From positions 1 through 37,914 of IMG/VR virus record IMGVR_UViG_3300025896_000074: a stretch of DNA of 37,914 nt; one strand, written 5' to 3'. Below the pieces are notes generated by a model. The model searched no databases and had not been told where the DNA came from. It worked only from the letters and a program-made list of their open reading frames with translations. The stretch is from a virus. Positions 19,602 to 27,819 of this stretch are shown here, piece after piece. Made by a program: the position numbers and the translations under genes. The stretch's first letter is position 1. Every line of letters starts with the position of its first letter.

Positions 19602-22069
19602 TGATGTTTCAAATGTTGCTGTGAGGAAAAGGCGGAGGCGTTTCCGGCGGTGTCCCAACGGGCTGTTAGAACTGGTTCCATGGAGAGGACGATGGCGTGG
19701 GAGTGGGGGACGCTGAGGGAGAGTGAGGCATCGGTGCCGCTGGTGGAGTGGGAGAGGGCGGCGGTGGATTGGCCGGCGCTGTATTCCGTCCATGAGGCGG
19801 CTCCCTGTCGGAGGAGGAGTTTCCATGATTCGCTGATGGCGTTATCTCCGATGGCGTAGCCGCCGGAGTTCGCGCCGCCGGGCATTTCGGAGCGGGCGGC
19901 GGAGTTGAAGGTGATGGGATCGGAGGACCAGTAGCTGCCGGTGATCTGGGAAGCCATGGCGATGGTGTGGGTGGCTGCGCGGGTGGTGGTCGTGGAGGTG
20001 GTGCCGGTGCTGGCGGTGGTGGAAGTGGTGCTGGACCAGGTGGCGGCGACGGAGATTTCCGAGGTCATCACGGAGGGGGTGGAGATGAGGGAGGTGGAGA
20101 CGGCGTTTCCAGTGCCGCCGAGCTGGATGGCGGAGGGGACGGGGTAGAAGGTGAGGCCTTGGCAGGCTAAGGCGGTGGCGGTGAGCTGGAGGGTTTCCTC
20201 GGTAAAGGTGGATCCGGAGGCGAGGCCTTGGGTGGTGGTGAGGTAGGCATCCAGCGCGGAAGCGGTGAAGCTTCCGCCGAAGCCTGCGAGTCCGTAGGGG
20301 TGGACTTGGAAGCGGGCTTCGTTGAGCGCGGGGATGTTGTCGTCAGTAGGTCGAGCATCGACAGAGATTCTGCCGCGTGCTTCGGTCCATGCGGTTAGGC
20401 TGGCTCCACCGTTGGTGGTGCCGAGGTGGGAGGTTCCGGCGGAAATAAACTGATAGGTCTGAGAGGGAACGGAAGCGTGCAAGTCCGCGTGCCAAGTGGG
20501 GAGTGTGTAGGTGCTGGAAACGGATGAAGCGCGGGTGGTGTTGGTTGGAACCAGACCTAGCAATGAGCTGCTTGTATTGGTTCCGGTGCCCCATGTGCTG
20601 TAGCTTGAAATCAAGATTTCGTCGGCGGTAGTTGCGCGACTTGATCGGGTAACGGTAGTCGAAGCGGATGACCATGGGGCTATGCGGGTTCCCGTTTCGG
20701 TAACGTCGTTACCCCACTCCGCGCTGGTGGTGGTGCTAGTCCAGCGCGTTCCGGAAGTGTAGCCTGTGAGTTGCGCGCTGTGGGTGTAGATGGTGGAAGA
20801 ACTTGTCGCCTTTGGTGCGTTGGTGTCCGTCGTGGTTGCTACCGTCCACGTGCTTTGAGATGAAGAAACGTCTCCGAGGCTGTGACTTGCGGACCATGTA
20901 GCGGTATAGTCGGAATCCGCATAGGAGTTCCCGTTGTAAGAGGTTGCGGTTCCGGTGGCGGTGTAAGTTTCGGCGGCGGCGGCGGTGTCCGTGGTGCTGG
21001 TTCGCGTGGCTGTGCGCGTAGCTGTCGCGGTGCTTGTCGTGATGACGGTGACGGGGGCGGATGAAGTCAGGAAAACGGAACGTTCCGAGAGGGTGACGGT
21101 TTGTGAGGCGTTTGACGAATAAAGGGCGGAAAAAAGCGCGGCCGTGGTTTGGGTTGATGCGATGGCGGACGTGTTGAACGTCCAAAGGTTGGGGGATAGG
21201 TTGTAACCGTCCGCGCCAAGATTCGCGTTCATGATGCAGACCGTATCTTGTAGCAGATTGTTAAACTGCCAGTTTGTCCGGGCGTGGGTGGTGGCTGTCA
21301 GGTTGATGCTGTCATCCTCCGTCCAAGTTACGTCAGCGGTCGCGGTGGTAATCGTTGTGGGTCGATTGGTTAGGCTTGTATATCCAGTTCCCCACGTGCT
21401 GTAGGACGATGAAACGCTTCCTGTCGTGCTTGTGGCCGTGGTGGTGTAGCCGCTGCTGCTACTTGTGGTGGTGAAGGCGTTAAAATGGCCATCGCTGGCG
21501 GTGGTGGTGACGGTGGAAAGATCAATGGCGACGGTCTGCGTCGTGTAGGTGGTGCTGGTTCCGCTGGCGGTGTAGGCGGTGCTGGTGGAGCTGGTGGAGT
21601 AGGATGCAGCCGTGGCGGACGAAGTGGAACTGGAGTGGGTATCGGACTCGGTGGAGCTGGATCCGGTGGTGAGGGAGGTGTTTGAGGTGGCGGCGAAGGA
21701 GGAGTCTCCGGCGGCGACGCTGCGGGCGATGAGGCGGGCCTCGGTGTAGCTGTAGGTGTCCGAGAAATTGATGGCGCTGCCGGGGTTGTGCGCGGATTGG
21801 TGGACGTTTCGAACGGTGAGGCTGGAAGCGGTGGAAACAGTGGAGACGGTGCGGCCGATCTCTGAGACGTAAACGAGGCTGGTGGTGCCTGCGTTTTGAA
21901 CGAGGGCGGTGAGGCCAGCGGTGGAGCCCGCCGTGTTCGATGAGGAGGCGCCGGCGGTGGTGCTGGCGCTGGTGCGCAGATCGTAAACTCCGGTGGAAGA
22001 GGTGCCGATGTGGTAGGCGGTGGAGGAAACCGTCCACGCGGTGGAGGGGCGCTGGGTGTAGGTTTTCAT
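19598..22069 (-). CDS. large Ser/Thr-rich tail or fibre protein
   Basis: An 823-residue product. About residues 1-530 are extremely rich in Thr, Ser and Ala (runs such as STTAGASSSNTAGSTAG), with repeated SYSTWGTG units at several places. The last 300 or so residues are more ordinary globular sequence (WTEARGRISVDARPTDDNIPALNEARFQVHPYG...). It lies among tail genes and immediately upstream of a glycosyltransferase, which suggests an O-glycosylated fibre or surface protein. The start at 22069 overlaps the upstream stop; the longer upstream reading is a shadow. Confidence 0.65.
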   Translation of the reverse strand: MKTYTQRPSTAWTVSSTAYHIGTSSTGVYDLRTSASTTAGASSSNTAGSTAGLTALVQNAGTTSLVYVSEIGRTVSTVSTASSLTVRNVHQSAHNPGSAINFSDTYSYTEARLIARSVAAGDSSFAATSNTSLTTGSSSTESDTHSSSTSSATAASYSTSSTSTAYTASGTSTTYTTQTVAIDLSTVTTTASDGHFNAFTTTSSSSGYTTTATSTTGSVSSSYSTWGTGYTSLTNRPTTITTATADVTWTEDDSINLTATTHARTNWQFNNLLQDTVCIMNANLGADGYNLSPNLWTFNTSAIASTQTTAALFSALYSSNASQTVTLSERSVFLTSSAPVTVITTSTATATRTATRTSTTDTAAAAETYTATGTATSYNGNSYADSDYTATWSASHSLGDVSSSQSTWTVATTTDTNAPKATSSSTIYTHSAQLTGYTSGTRWTSTTTSAEWGNDVTETGTRIAPWSSASTTVTRSSRATTADEILISSYSTWGTGTNTSSSLLGLVPTNTTRASSVSSTYTLPTWHADLHASVPSQTYQFISAGTSHLGTTNGGASLTAWTEARGRISVDARPTDDNIPALNEARFQVHPYGLAGFGGSFTASALDAYLTTTQGLASGSTFTEETLQLTATALACQGLTFYPVPSAIQLGGTGNAVSTSLISTPSVMTSEISVAATWSSTTSTTASTGTTSTTTTRAATHTIAMASQITGSYWSSDPITFNSAARSEMPGGANSGGYAIGDNAISESWKLLLRQGAASWTEYSAGQSTAALSHSTSGTDASLSLSVPHSHAIVLSMEPVLTARWDTAGNASAFSSQQHLKHQ

Positions 22070-22644
22070 AGCGCCTCCACGTTCCATCGCCACCAGCGGG
22101 AGAAGGGCTCGGCACCGGTGGCGGGGGCTGATTTGGACTCGCGGAAGACCTCGGCGGCGACGGCTTCGAGGTTGGTGGTGATGATCATCTTGGCGGCGGT
22201 GCGGCCGATGGCTCCGAGGACGATCTTGAAGGAAACGGGCGGGGTGTCTTTGGCAATGCTGTCCTCGGTGGGTGGGGAGGACTCGACGGCGAGGGTGAGT
22301 GCGGTGACTTTTCCGCTGGCGGTGGTGACGGCAAGGGTGACGAAGTGGAAATCGTCCCCAGCCATGGAGAGGGTGAATGCGTCGTTCCAGTTGGTGGAGA
22401 CGTTCTGATTGAGGGTGCCGAGGTGGAAGCGGCATTTGTAAACGGTGGCCTCGCCGGTGCCTTCGGTGAAGAAGGTGGGCTGCCAGGGAACGAGCGCGGC
22501 GGCGGCGGTGGCGCTGGATCCGCTGCGGCGGATGGCTTTGCGGCGGGCGAGGCGGGCGATGGATTCGCGCAGGGAGTTTGCCCAGAAGGCGGAGACGGGC
22601 TGCCCTGGAACGACGCGCGGCGGGAGGTTGATGGGCAGGGACAT
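22066..22644 (-). CDS. tail protein, unknown
   Basis: A 192-residue product with a basic N-terminal helix (RESIARLARRKAIRR) and a beta-rich remainder (FHFVTLAVTTASGKVTALTLAVESS). Not recognised. It lies between the 278-residue tail protein and the Ser/Thr-rich protein, starts 7 bp after the former and overlaps the latter. Probably part of the tail tip. Confidence 0.55.
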   Translation of the reverse strand: MSLPINLPPRVVPGQPVSAFWANSLRESIARLARRKAIRRSGSSATAAAALVPWQPTFFTEGTGEATVYKCRFHLGTLNQNVSTNWNDAFTLSMAGDDFHFVTLAVTTASGKVTALTLAVESSPPTEDSIAKDTPPVSFKIVLGAIGRTAAKMIITTNLEAVAAEVFRESKSAPATGAEPFSRWWRWNVEAL

Positions 22645-22651
22645 GGCGGGA

Positions 22652-23488
22652 TCAGGCTTCCGGGCCGAAGATTTGGGTGGGGTAGTCTTCCTCAGAGCCG
22701 GAGGTCCACGTTTTGGAGTAGGAGTTTGCGCCGTCTCCCGAAACGGCGATGGATTCGGTGGCTCCGGAGTAGATCCAGACGTCTCCGGGCAGGGCGGCAG
22801 GGCTGCCGGGTGGATCATCGATCATGCCGAAGTCCGCGAAGTCCGCGGAGCGCAAGGCTCCTTTGCCGGTGGCGGTCTTGGTCCAGTCCGAGGTGGCTTT
22901 GGGATAGGTGAGGTGGCCTTTGGTGACGATGTAGTCCCACCAGAAGCGGAAGTTTTCGTCGGTGAGGGTCTCGATGAGCGCGCCGGAGCTCGCGTTGACG
23001 ATCTCAAATGAGCTGGTGGTGGAGTTGGCGAGGTTTTTGATGTAGATGCCATCGGCTCCGCCCTTGATGGTGTCCCGGGTGTTTTCGGTGACTTGCGCGA
23101 GGAAGCGCGGGTTGGTGAAGATGGGGGCGTCCGCAAGGGCGTTGTTGCGGCTGTAAACGACGCTGCCCTCGAAGGTGTAGTCGGTGCCGGAGACGTCCAC
23201 GCCTTTGAACTCCACGGAAACGACGGAGTATGCTCCGGGTTCATCCCGGGAGGTGTAGCTATCGACGCGGAGGTAGCCGAGGCCTGCGGGGACTTGTGGG
23301 TAGAGCTGGCCGATGAGGGTGCCCTTGGCGAGCTTGGCCTTGATGACTGGGGTATCGATGGCTCCCTTGCGGCAGGTGAAGTCCATGGAGCCGGTGGTCA
23401 TGCCTTCCGGGGTGACGACGTAGGTGAACCGCGGCCCGGGATTGAGGGTGGCTGCGGCAAGTCCGTAGATTTGCGAGGAGGTGCTCAT
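22652..23488 (-). CDS. tail protein, distal-tail candidate
   Basis: A 278-residue protein that follows the tape measure directly. The sequence is beta-rich (FTYVVTPEGMTTGSMDFTCRKG, YLRVDSYTSRDEPGAYSVVSVEFKG) and ends with an acidic segment. Position after the tape measure suits a distal tail or tail-tip protein (compare lambda M/L), but no domain is recognised with confidence. Confidence 0.6.
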   Translation of the reverse strand: MSTSSQIYGLAAATLNPGPRFTYVVTPEGMTTGSMDFTCRKGAIDTPVIKAKLAKGTLIGQLYPQVPAGLGYLRVDSYTSRDEPGAYSVVSVEFKGVDVSGTDYTFEGSVVYSRNNALADAPIFTNPRFLAQVTENTRDTIKGGADGIYIKNLANSTTSSFEIVNASSGALIETLTDENFRFWWDYIVTKGHLTYPKATSDWTKTATGKGALRSADFADFGMIDDPPGSPAALPGDVWIYSGATESIAVSGDGANSYSKTWTSGSEEDYPTQIFGPEA

Positions 23489-23491
23489 GGT

Positions 23492-24625
23492 TCAGGCGAA
23501 TCTGGCGGTTCCTACCTCGCGGCGGATGTCGCTGAGGAGGGTGTTGGTTTTCTGGAGGGCGGGATCGGACTCGGCTTTGGCGGTCTTGCCGCCGCTGCCG
23601 AAGCCCATGAGGGAGGGCATGAGGGATTTGACGTCGATTTTGAGGGAGTCCTTGATGCCTTCTCCGAAGGATTTTCCGAGGTTGCGGAAGATGTCCCCGA
23701 AGGATTTGCCGAGGTCTTGGGAGAGCAGGACTTCGAGATTCCGGCCGAGCATGGACATGAGTTCTTGGATCTTCGGGCGGAATTTCTCGGCATCGAGGGA
23801 ATCGAAAATGCGATTGATGCCGCCGCCGCCGCCGAAGCGGCTGACTTCGTCGAGCGCCATGGTGCCGAGCGAGCGCTTGAGGGTTTGCCAACGGCCAAGG
23901 GCGTCTCCCATGTCGTCGATGCGGGCGGCGAGGCCTCCGTCCATGGCGCTGGCGAGGTCTCCGACGTTGTTGCGGGCTTGGCCCATGCTGCCGTTGAAGT
24001 CTTTGAAGAAACGGATGAGCTTGTAGCCCATGCGCGCGCCGAAGAGATCGGCCATGGAGGACTCGAGCCCGGCGATTTTGTCGGAGGTCTCGACGATCTG
24101 GGTGCCGACTTTGGGGCCGAAGAGGTAGGTGAACTCGATGGGGGTGCGGGTGGTTTTGGTGAGCTCGGCGATGCGCTGGCCGATGGTGTAGAATGCCTGA
24201 TCGATGTTCATGCCGGCGATTTCCTGCGCATTGAGTCCGAGCTTACGCAGGGCGTCCGCGGCGGGTCCGCCGTTTTTCGCTGCTTCCGAAAGGTTTGCGG
24301 CGAGGGTGGAAATCATGCGGGAGGTGTCCGCGCCCTCGGCTCCGGAGAGGCGCAGGGCTTCCTGCAGTTCGATGAGGCGCTTCACGGAAACGCCCGTCTG
24401 GGTGCTCATGTCGTTGAGGCCTCCCGCCCAGTCCATGGTTTCCCCGAGGTTTTCAGGAACCACGGACAAAACGCGGCCGATCCAGTCAGTCATGCGTGCT
24501 CCGACTTCTCGGCCCATACCGATGCCGACTTGGCGGCCGACTCGTCCAACAATGTTAGAGATGTTCCCGAGTCCGCGGGAAACGGAGGTGCCGTCAAATC
24601 CGAGTTTGAAGGTGGTGCCGATCAT
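23492..24625 (-). CDS. tape measure protein, short
   Basis: A 377-residue protein placed right after the G/GT pair. It is largely helical, with Gly-rich N-terminal helices (GLGNISNIVGRVGRQVGIGMG) and tape-measure-like middle motifs (GVSVKRLIELQEALRLSG, LNAQEIAGMNIDQAFYTIGQRIAEL), and ends with the protein-protein helix TNTLLSDIRREV. Siphovirus tape measures are usually 700-1500 residues. At about 1.5 angstroms per residue this one predicts a tail of only about 55-60 nm. The position makes the call good despite the size. Confidence 0.82.
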   Translation of the reverse strand: MIGTTFKLGFDGTSVSRGLGNISNIVGRVGRQVGIGMGREVGARMTDWIGRVLSVVPENLGETMDWAGGLNDMSTQTGVSVKRLIELQEALRLSGAEGADTSRMISTLAANLSEAAKNGGPAADALRKLGLNAQEIAGMNIDQAFYTIGQRIAELTKTTRTPIEFTYLFGPKVGTQIVETSDKIAGLESSMADLFGARMGYKLIRFFKDFNGSMGQARNNVGDLASAMDGGLAARIDDMGDALGRWQTLKRSLGTMALDEVSRFGGGGGINRIFDSLDAEKFRPKIQELMSMLGRNLEVLLSQDLGKSFGDIFRNLGKSFGEGIKDSLKIDVKSLMPSLMGFGSGGKTAKAESDPALQKTNTLLSDIRREVGTARFA

Positions 24626-24628
24626 GGT

Positions 24629-24886
24629 TCAGGTGTATTCGGGTTCGAGGGTGGCCCATTCCACGGCAAGCGGGATGTCCGGGGTTTCGAATGGTGCGGT
24701 GAGTTCTGGCGCGGGCGCGAAGTAAACGGCCCATGCGAAGGATGCTCCGGCGCGGACGCCCTCGGCGTGGAGGAGTTGGAGGACGCGGCCGAGGTCGGTG
24801 TGGCGGAGGAGTTTTTCGGGGGCGATTCCATGGCGGAGGGCGAAGAGATCGATGAGGGCTAGGAGTCCTGGGCTGGCGGGTGAGAC
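24629..24886 (-). CDS. GT-like extension reached by -1 frameshift
   Basis: The second part of the tail-assembly chaperone fusion. Reading continues here in the -1 frame from the slippery site at 24886-24892 and gives about 85 more residues (SPASPGLLALIDLFALRHG...ATLEPEYT), for a total fusion of about 210 residues. It has no good start of its own and ends 3 bp before the tape measure start, as in lambda G-T. Confidence 0.82.
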   Translation of the reverse strand, partial: VSPASPGLLALIDLFALRHGIAPEKLLRHTDLGRVLQLLHAEGVRAGASFAWAVYFAPAPELTAPFETPDIPLAVEWATLEPEYT

Positions 24887-25260
24887 TTTCCCCGGCCCTC
24901 GCTTTCCACGGCGGCGGCCATGGCGGCCTCGATGCGGGCGAGGAGTTGGGGTTTGAGTTCCTCGATCCCGGCTTCGTGGCTCAGGGCAAAGGTGAGAACT
25001 TCCGCGGCGCGTTCCTGTGGGGTGAACTGGCGGAACTTTTCGATTTGGTCGAAGTCGTCCGCGGCGAGGTGCCACATGATGAGGATGCCTTCCACCATGC
25101 CGGAATACTCGGTTTGGTTTTCGGGGCCGGGAGCGGCGAAGAATGCGTTGCCACGCTCGCGGATGATTTCGTTGGCGATGGCGGAGAAGATGATTTCCCG
25201 GCCGGCGAGCATCATGGGCGGGCCAATGTAGGACTTGGAGAGGAGGCAGGTGCGTTTCAT
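24859..25260 (-). CDS. tail assembly chaperone (gpG-like)
   Basis: A 133-residue acidic, helical protein upstream of the tape measure, the place of lambda gpG. Helices such as MVEGILIMWHLAADDFDQIEKFRQF and AEVLTFALSHEAGIEELKPQLL fit the class. Close to its 3' end the slippery heptamer GGGAAAG lets a share of ribosomes shift to -1 and make the G-GT fusion. Both products chaperone tape-measure and tube assembly and are usually absent from finished virions. Confidence 0.8.
   Translation of the reverse strand: MKRTCLLSKSYIGPPMMLAGREIIFSAIANEIIRERGNAFFAAPGPENQTEYSGMVEGILIMWHLAADDFDQIEKFRQFTPQERAAEVLTFALSHEAGIEELKPQLLARIEAAMAAAVESEGRGKSHPPAQDS
24886..24892 (-). promoter_or_regulatory. programmed -1 frameshift site GGGAAAG
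   Basis: G-GGA-AAG in the frame of the upstream gene is a perfect X-XXY-YYZ slippery heptamer and is identical to the lambda G/GT site. It lies 9 codons before the G stop codon, and the -1 frame is open for 85 residues. Placement, heptamer and open frame agree. Confidence 0.9.
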
Positions 25261-25266
25261 GGTTTC

Positions 25267-25851
25267 TTAGCCTTGGAGGCGGGAGAGAAGTTCGGTGCGC
25301 TGCCAGACGGGCAGGCGGGTGGAGATGAGGGCGTGGCGGGTCTGGTCGCCCTCGCCAGTGGTTTGGTAGATGCAGCGCTTGGCGTTGCGGTGGAGCTGGA
25401 AGCAGATTTCCCGGTTCCAGACGTAGGCGAGCACGAAGGCGGCTTCGCCATGCGGCAGGGCTTTGACGAACTGCGGGACGTCCGCGAGTTTTCGCAGGCC
25501 TGGCATGGTGTGGCCGCGCTCGGCGAGGTAGGTGACGGCGAAGCCAAGCAGATCCTCGGAACCTTGGAGTCCGCGCGGGCGGGAGCGGATGAAACGGCAG
25601 ACTTGGGCGAAGCCGTGGTCCGCCTCAAGGTTATCGTGGCCGTTCCAGAAAAGCATGAGGCGCTCGCAGTCCTCGGTGCCGTCCTCGGAGCATGCGCCGA
25701 AGCGGTAGGAGCCATAGGCGGGGCCGGTGCCGCCCTCGATGAGGCGGACGGGCTCCCGGGAATCGAGCGGGATGCCTTGGGACATGAGGGCCGCCACGAG
25801 ATTGATGTCTCCGGAGTGGTGGCCGCGCGCGCCGTTGAGTTGGGGTGTCAT
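25267..25851 (-). CDS. hypothetical protein between major tail and chaperone genes
   Basis: A 194-residue product (MTPQLNGARGHHSGDINLVAALMSQGIPL...) with a QTTGEGDQTRHALISTRLPVWQRTELL C-terminus. Not recognised. It is an extra gene relative to the lambda order V-G. It is 6 bp from the chaperone gene and 23 bp from the major tail gene, so it is co-transcribed with them. A structural or assembly role is inferred from position only. Confidence 0.55.
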   Translation of the reverse strand: MTPQLNGARGHHSGDINLVAALMSQGIPLDSREPVRLIEGGTGPAYGSYRFGACSEDGTEDCERLMLFWNGHDNLEADHGFAQVCRFIRSRPRGLQGSEDLLGFAVTYLAERGHTMPGLRKLADVPQFVKALPHGEAAFVLAYVWNREICFQLHRNAKRCIYQTTGEGDQTRHALISTRLPVWQRTELLSRLQG

Positions 25852-25874
25852 GGTTTCTCAGGTGTGGCACCGCG

Positions 25875-26303
25875 TCAGGTGGCGGTGTAAGTGGTGCCGA
25901 GGGCGACGTAGGGCAGGTAAAGGCCGGTGAAACCGCCGCCTTCGAAGCCGGTTTGTTGCGGCGAAATGGTGTTGCCGGTGATGACGATGCCCGCACCGCT
26001 GGCAGGGGTGACGCCGAGGCCTTCGCTGTTGCGCGTGCGGGTGTTCTTGGTGGTGTTCGCAAGGGTGAGCACGTCGCCGATATCGCCCACGAGGCCGGTG
26101 CCCTTGGCGGCGAGCACGCCGTCTCCGGAGACTTCCTTGCGGGGATTGTAAACGGCGAGGGCGATGGAGTTTCCGATGTGATCCGGAAGCTCGGCGGTTT
26201 CTGAGGATCCGGTCCAGGTGATGGAGCCGATGATGGTGCCGGTGGCGGGGGTATCGTCTGCAAGACCGAACTGCGCGGCGGAATAAACGGTGGCGGAGGA
26301 CAT
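25875..26303 (-). CDS. probable major tail (tube) protein
   Basis: A 142-residue, beta-rich, Gly/Thr-rich protein following the tail-terminator-like gene, the position of lambda V. Strand patterns (GTIIGSITWTGSSETAELP, SIALAVYNPRKEVSG, GAGIVITGNTISPQ) suit a tube protein, but it is short for the family (usual 140-250). ATG 26303 chosen; the longer upstream reading is out-of-frame noise. Confidence 0.55.
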   Translation of the reverse strand: MSSATVYSAAQFGLADDTPATGTIIGSITWTGSSETAELPDHIGNSIALAVYNPRKEVSGDGVLAAKGTGLVGDIGDVLTLANTTKNTRTRNSEGLGVTPASGAGIVITGNTISPQQTGFEGGGFTGLYLPYVALGTTYTAT

Positions 26304-26316
26304 GGCGGAAAGGGTG

Positions 26317-26754
26317 TTAGTGTGCGGGAGCGGAAACGATGTTGAGGACCCAGCTCGAAATGCGGCGTCCCTCGGACACGTCGGTCGTCGGCGCTGCCAA
26401 GCGAATGTCAAAAACGTTCCATCCATTCCGCCCGTCCATCCAATCGATCGCGCGGCGGTCTCCGAGGATGTCGTAGAGCTGGCGGCGGTAGTCGCGTTCG
26501 GTTTCTGGCGCGGTGCCGTCGTTTTCCGCATCGGCGGGCACGGTGTGGAGCTCGCAGGTGATTTCCACGGTGGAGACGCCGGGGAGCATCACGTCGTCCT
26601 GCTTGTAGGGCTCGGAGCCGGTTTCACGGATGCCGAGGAATGGCGGGTCGAGTTCGTCCGTCTCGCCGAGGGTGACGAGGGTGAGGACTTGGAGATCGGG
26701 CTTGGATGGCAGGTTGTGCTGGATCCAATCGCGCAGGCTTTCGTTGAGGGTCAT
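26317..26754 (-). CDS. tail terminator-like protein (gpU position)
   Basis: A 145-residue product. MTLNESLRDWIQHNLPSKP, VEITCELHT and DWMDGRNGWNVFDIRLAAP are reminiscent of minor tail protein U / DUF-type terminators, with an alpha-beta-alpha layout. It overlaps the Z-like gene by 4 bp and precedes the major tail gene, as in lambda Z-U-V. A copy of TTTGACATTCGC, the first 12 bases of the leader motif, occurs inside this gene at about 26402-26413 as FDIR codons. Confidence 0.55.
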   Translation of the reverse strand: MTLNESLRDWIQHNLPSKPDLQVLTLVTLGETDELDPPFLGIRETGSEPYKQDDVMLPGVSTVEITCELHTVPADAENDGTAPETERDYRRQLYDILGDRRAIDWMDGRNGWNVFDIRLAAPTTDVSEGRRISSWVLNIVSAPAH

Positions 26755-27473
26755 GGCTTCTGTTTCTTGTTTTGGGCGGAGACGGCGCGGGAATACCACT
26801 GGACGGTCTTCTTGAGGCCGAACTCGATGGCGCGCTTGAGCCCGGATTTTTTCAGGACGTAGGCGGATCCGGTGTGGGCGGCGCGGTTTTTCAGAGTGGC
26901 GCTGGTGGCAAAGCCCGGCCGCGGGCGGGTGGCGCTGCCGAATGCGGAATGCTTCTGGGCGTAGCTGAGGAAGTTCTTGCCGATGGCGATGCGGTTCGCG
27001 CCTTTCTGGGCCTTGGCGATCTCCATGCCTGCGCCGATGAATCCGCCTTTGGCGATGCCGGCGTGTTTCATGAGCAGGCGAACAGTGGCGGTGAAGACGG
27101 TGCGAGAAACGGTCTTTTTCTGGGCGGGCGGAAGTTTCCGCGTGCGGTGGTTTTCGGCGCGGTTCTGGTCCATCCAGGCAATGACGTCCGCGGGGGATTG
27201 CAGCAAGCGCTCTCCTCCGGCCTTGCGGCGCGCGCGGGAAACCGTTTCCTGCACGTTGCAGACGCGGCCGATGTCTTTCTGGATGGCGGCTTGCTGTTGT
27301 TTCTTGGCGGAGTCGGATCCTTTGGTTTTCCAAGGCAGGGTCTCGAGCGCGGCTTCGCGGCATGACTGCACACCCCAGCGGGCGATGGCGGTGGCGTTGG
27401 TATCGCCGAATTCCTTGGCAAAGCGCTTGAGGGAGCGCTCGAGCTTGGGGCGATCGATGCTGGCCTTGATCAT
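26751..27473 (-). CDS. tail completion / minor tail protein (gpZ position)
   Basis: A 240-residue basic protein (MIKASIDRPKLERSLKRFAKEFGDTNATAIARWG...). Rich in Lys/Arg helices, with a Gly/Ala middle. The size and N-terminal pattern fit lambda Z / HK97 gp10-like proteins that finish the tail before it joins the head. The start at 27473 gives a 4-bp ATGA overlap with the neck gene; the reading back to 27608 has a Cys/His-rich shadow N-terminus. Confidence 0.55.
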   Translation of the reverse strand: MIKASIDRPKLERSLKRFAKEFGDTNATAIARWGVQSCREAALETLPWKTKGSDSAKKQQQAAIQKDIGRVCNVQETVSRARRKAGGERLLQSPADVIAWMDQNRAENHRTRKLPPAQKKTVSRTVFTATVRLLMKHAGIAKGGFIGAGMEIAKAQKGANRIAIGKNFLSYAQKHSAFGSATRPRPGFATSATLKNRAAHTGSAYVLKKSGLKRAIEFGLKKTVQWYSRAVSAQNKKQKP

Positions 27474-27784
27474 GAGCGGGTGGGTTCGATCAAGGTGAGG
27501 GTGGTGAAGGTGGCACCGGCACTCACGGCATCCACACGCCACGACGCTCCGCGGGCGGTCGCGGTTTTCTTGACGATGGCGGTGCTGCCAATCGCGGAGG
27601 TTTTGCAAGTGGCGGTGAGGGTCTTGCGCGCCTCGAATCCGCCGTTTTCTGAAAACTCCGGGGCGTTACTGGCCTCCGCGAGCACGCAGGAAAGCGAAAG
27701 CGCGCCAATGGTGACGGTTTCCTCGCCGATCATGGCGGCGGCCGCGGTGTGCGCGGCGGTGGCGAATGCGGAAACGAGTGACAT
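27470..27784 (-). CDS. head-tail joining protein (FII-like position)
   Basis: A 104-residue protein. A helical N-terminus (FATAAHTAAAAMIGEETVTIG) is followed by a beta-sandwich-like rest (LTATCKTSAIG...WRVDAVSAGATFTTLTLIEP), the general shape of lambda FII-type neck proteins. It starts exactly 35 bp after the conserved leader at 27785-27819, just downstream of a glycosyltransferase gene. Confidence 0.55.
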   Translation of the reverse strand: MSLVSAFATAAHTAAAAMIGEETVTIGALSLSCVLAEASNAPEFSENGGFEARKTLTATCKTSAIGSTAIVKKTATARGASWRVDAVSAGATFTTLTLIEPTRS

Positions 27785-27819
27785 GCCCGCGGTGTCCCAC
27801 GCGCGGCGCGAATGTCAAA
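27785..27819 (-). promoter_or_regulatory. conserved 35-bp leader, copy B
   Basis: TTTGACATTCGCGCC, 8 bases, GACACCGCGGGC, then ATG. Identical layout to the copies at 18489 and 34838. The TGA of TTTGACA is the stop codon of the glycosyltransferase upstream, as in copy A. Confidence 0.7.

Noticed and set aside
19598-22069. Repeat-rich DNA that might be a CRISPR or tandem-repeat array
   Set aside because: The repeats are irregular and explained by Ser/Thr/Ala codons in an open frame; there are no uniform spacers.
26402-26413. Fifth copy of the leader motif (TTTGACATTCGC)
   Set aside because: It is only 12 bases, inside a coding region without a start codon behind it and without the GACACC half.
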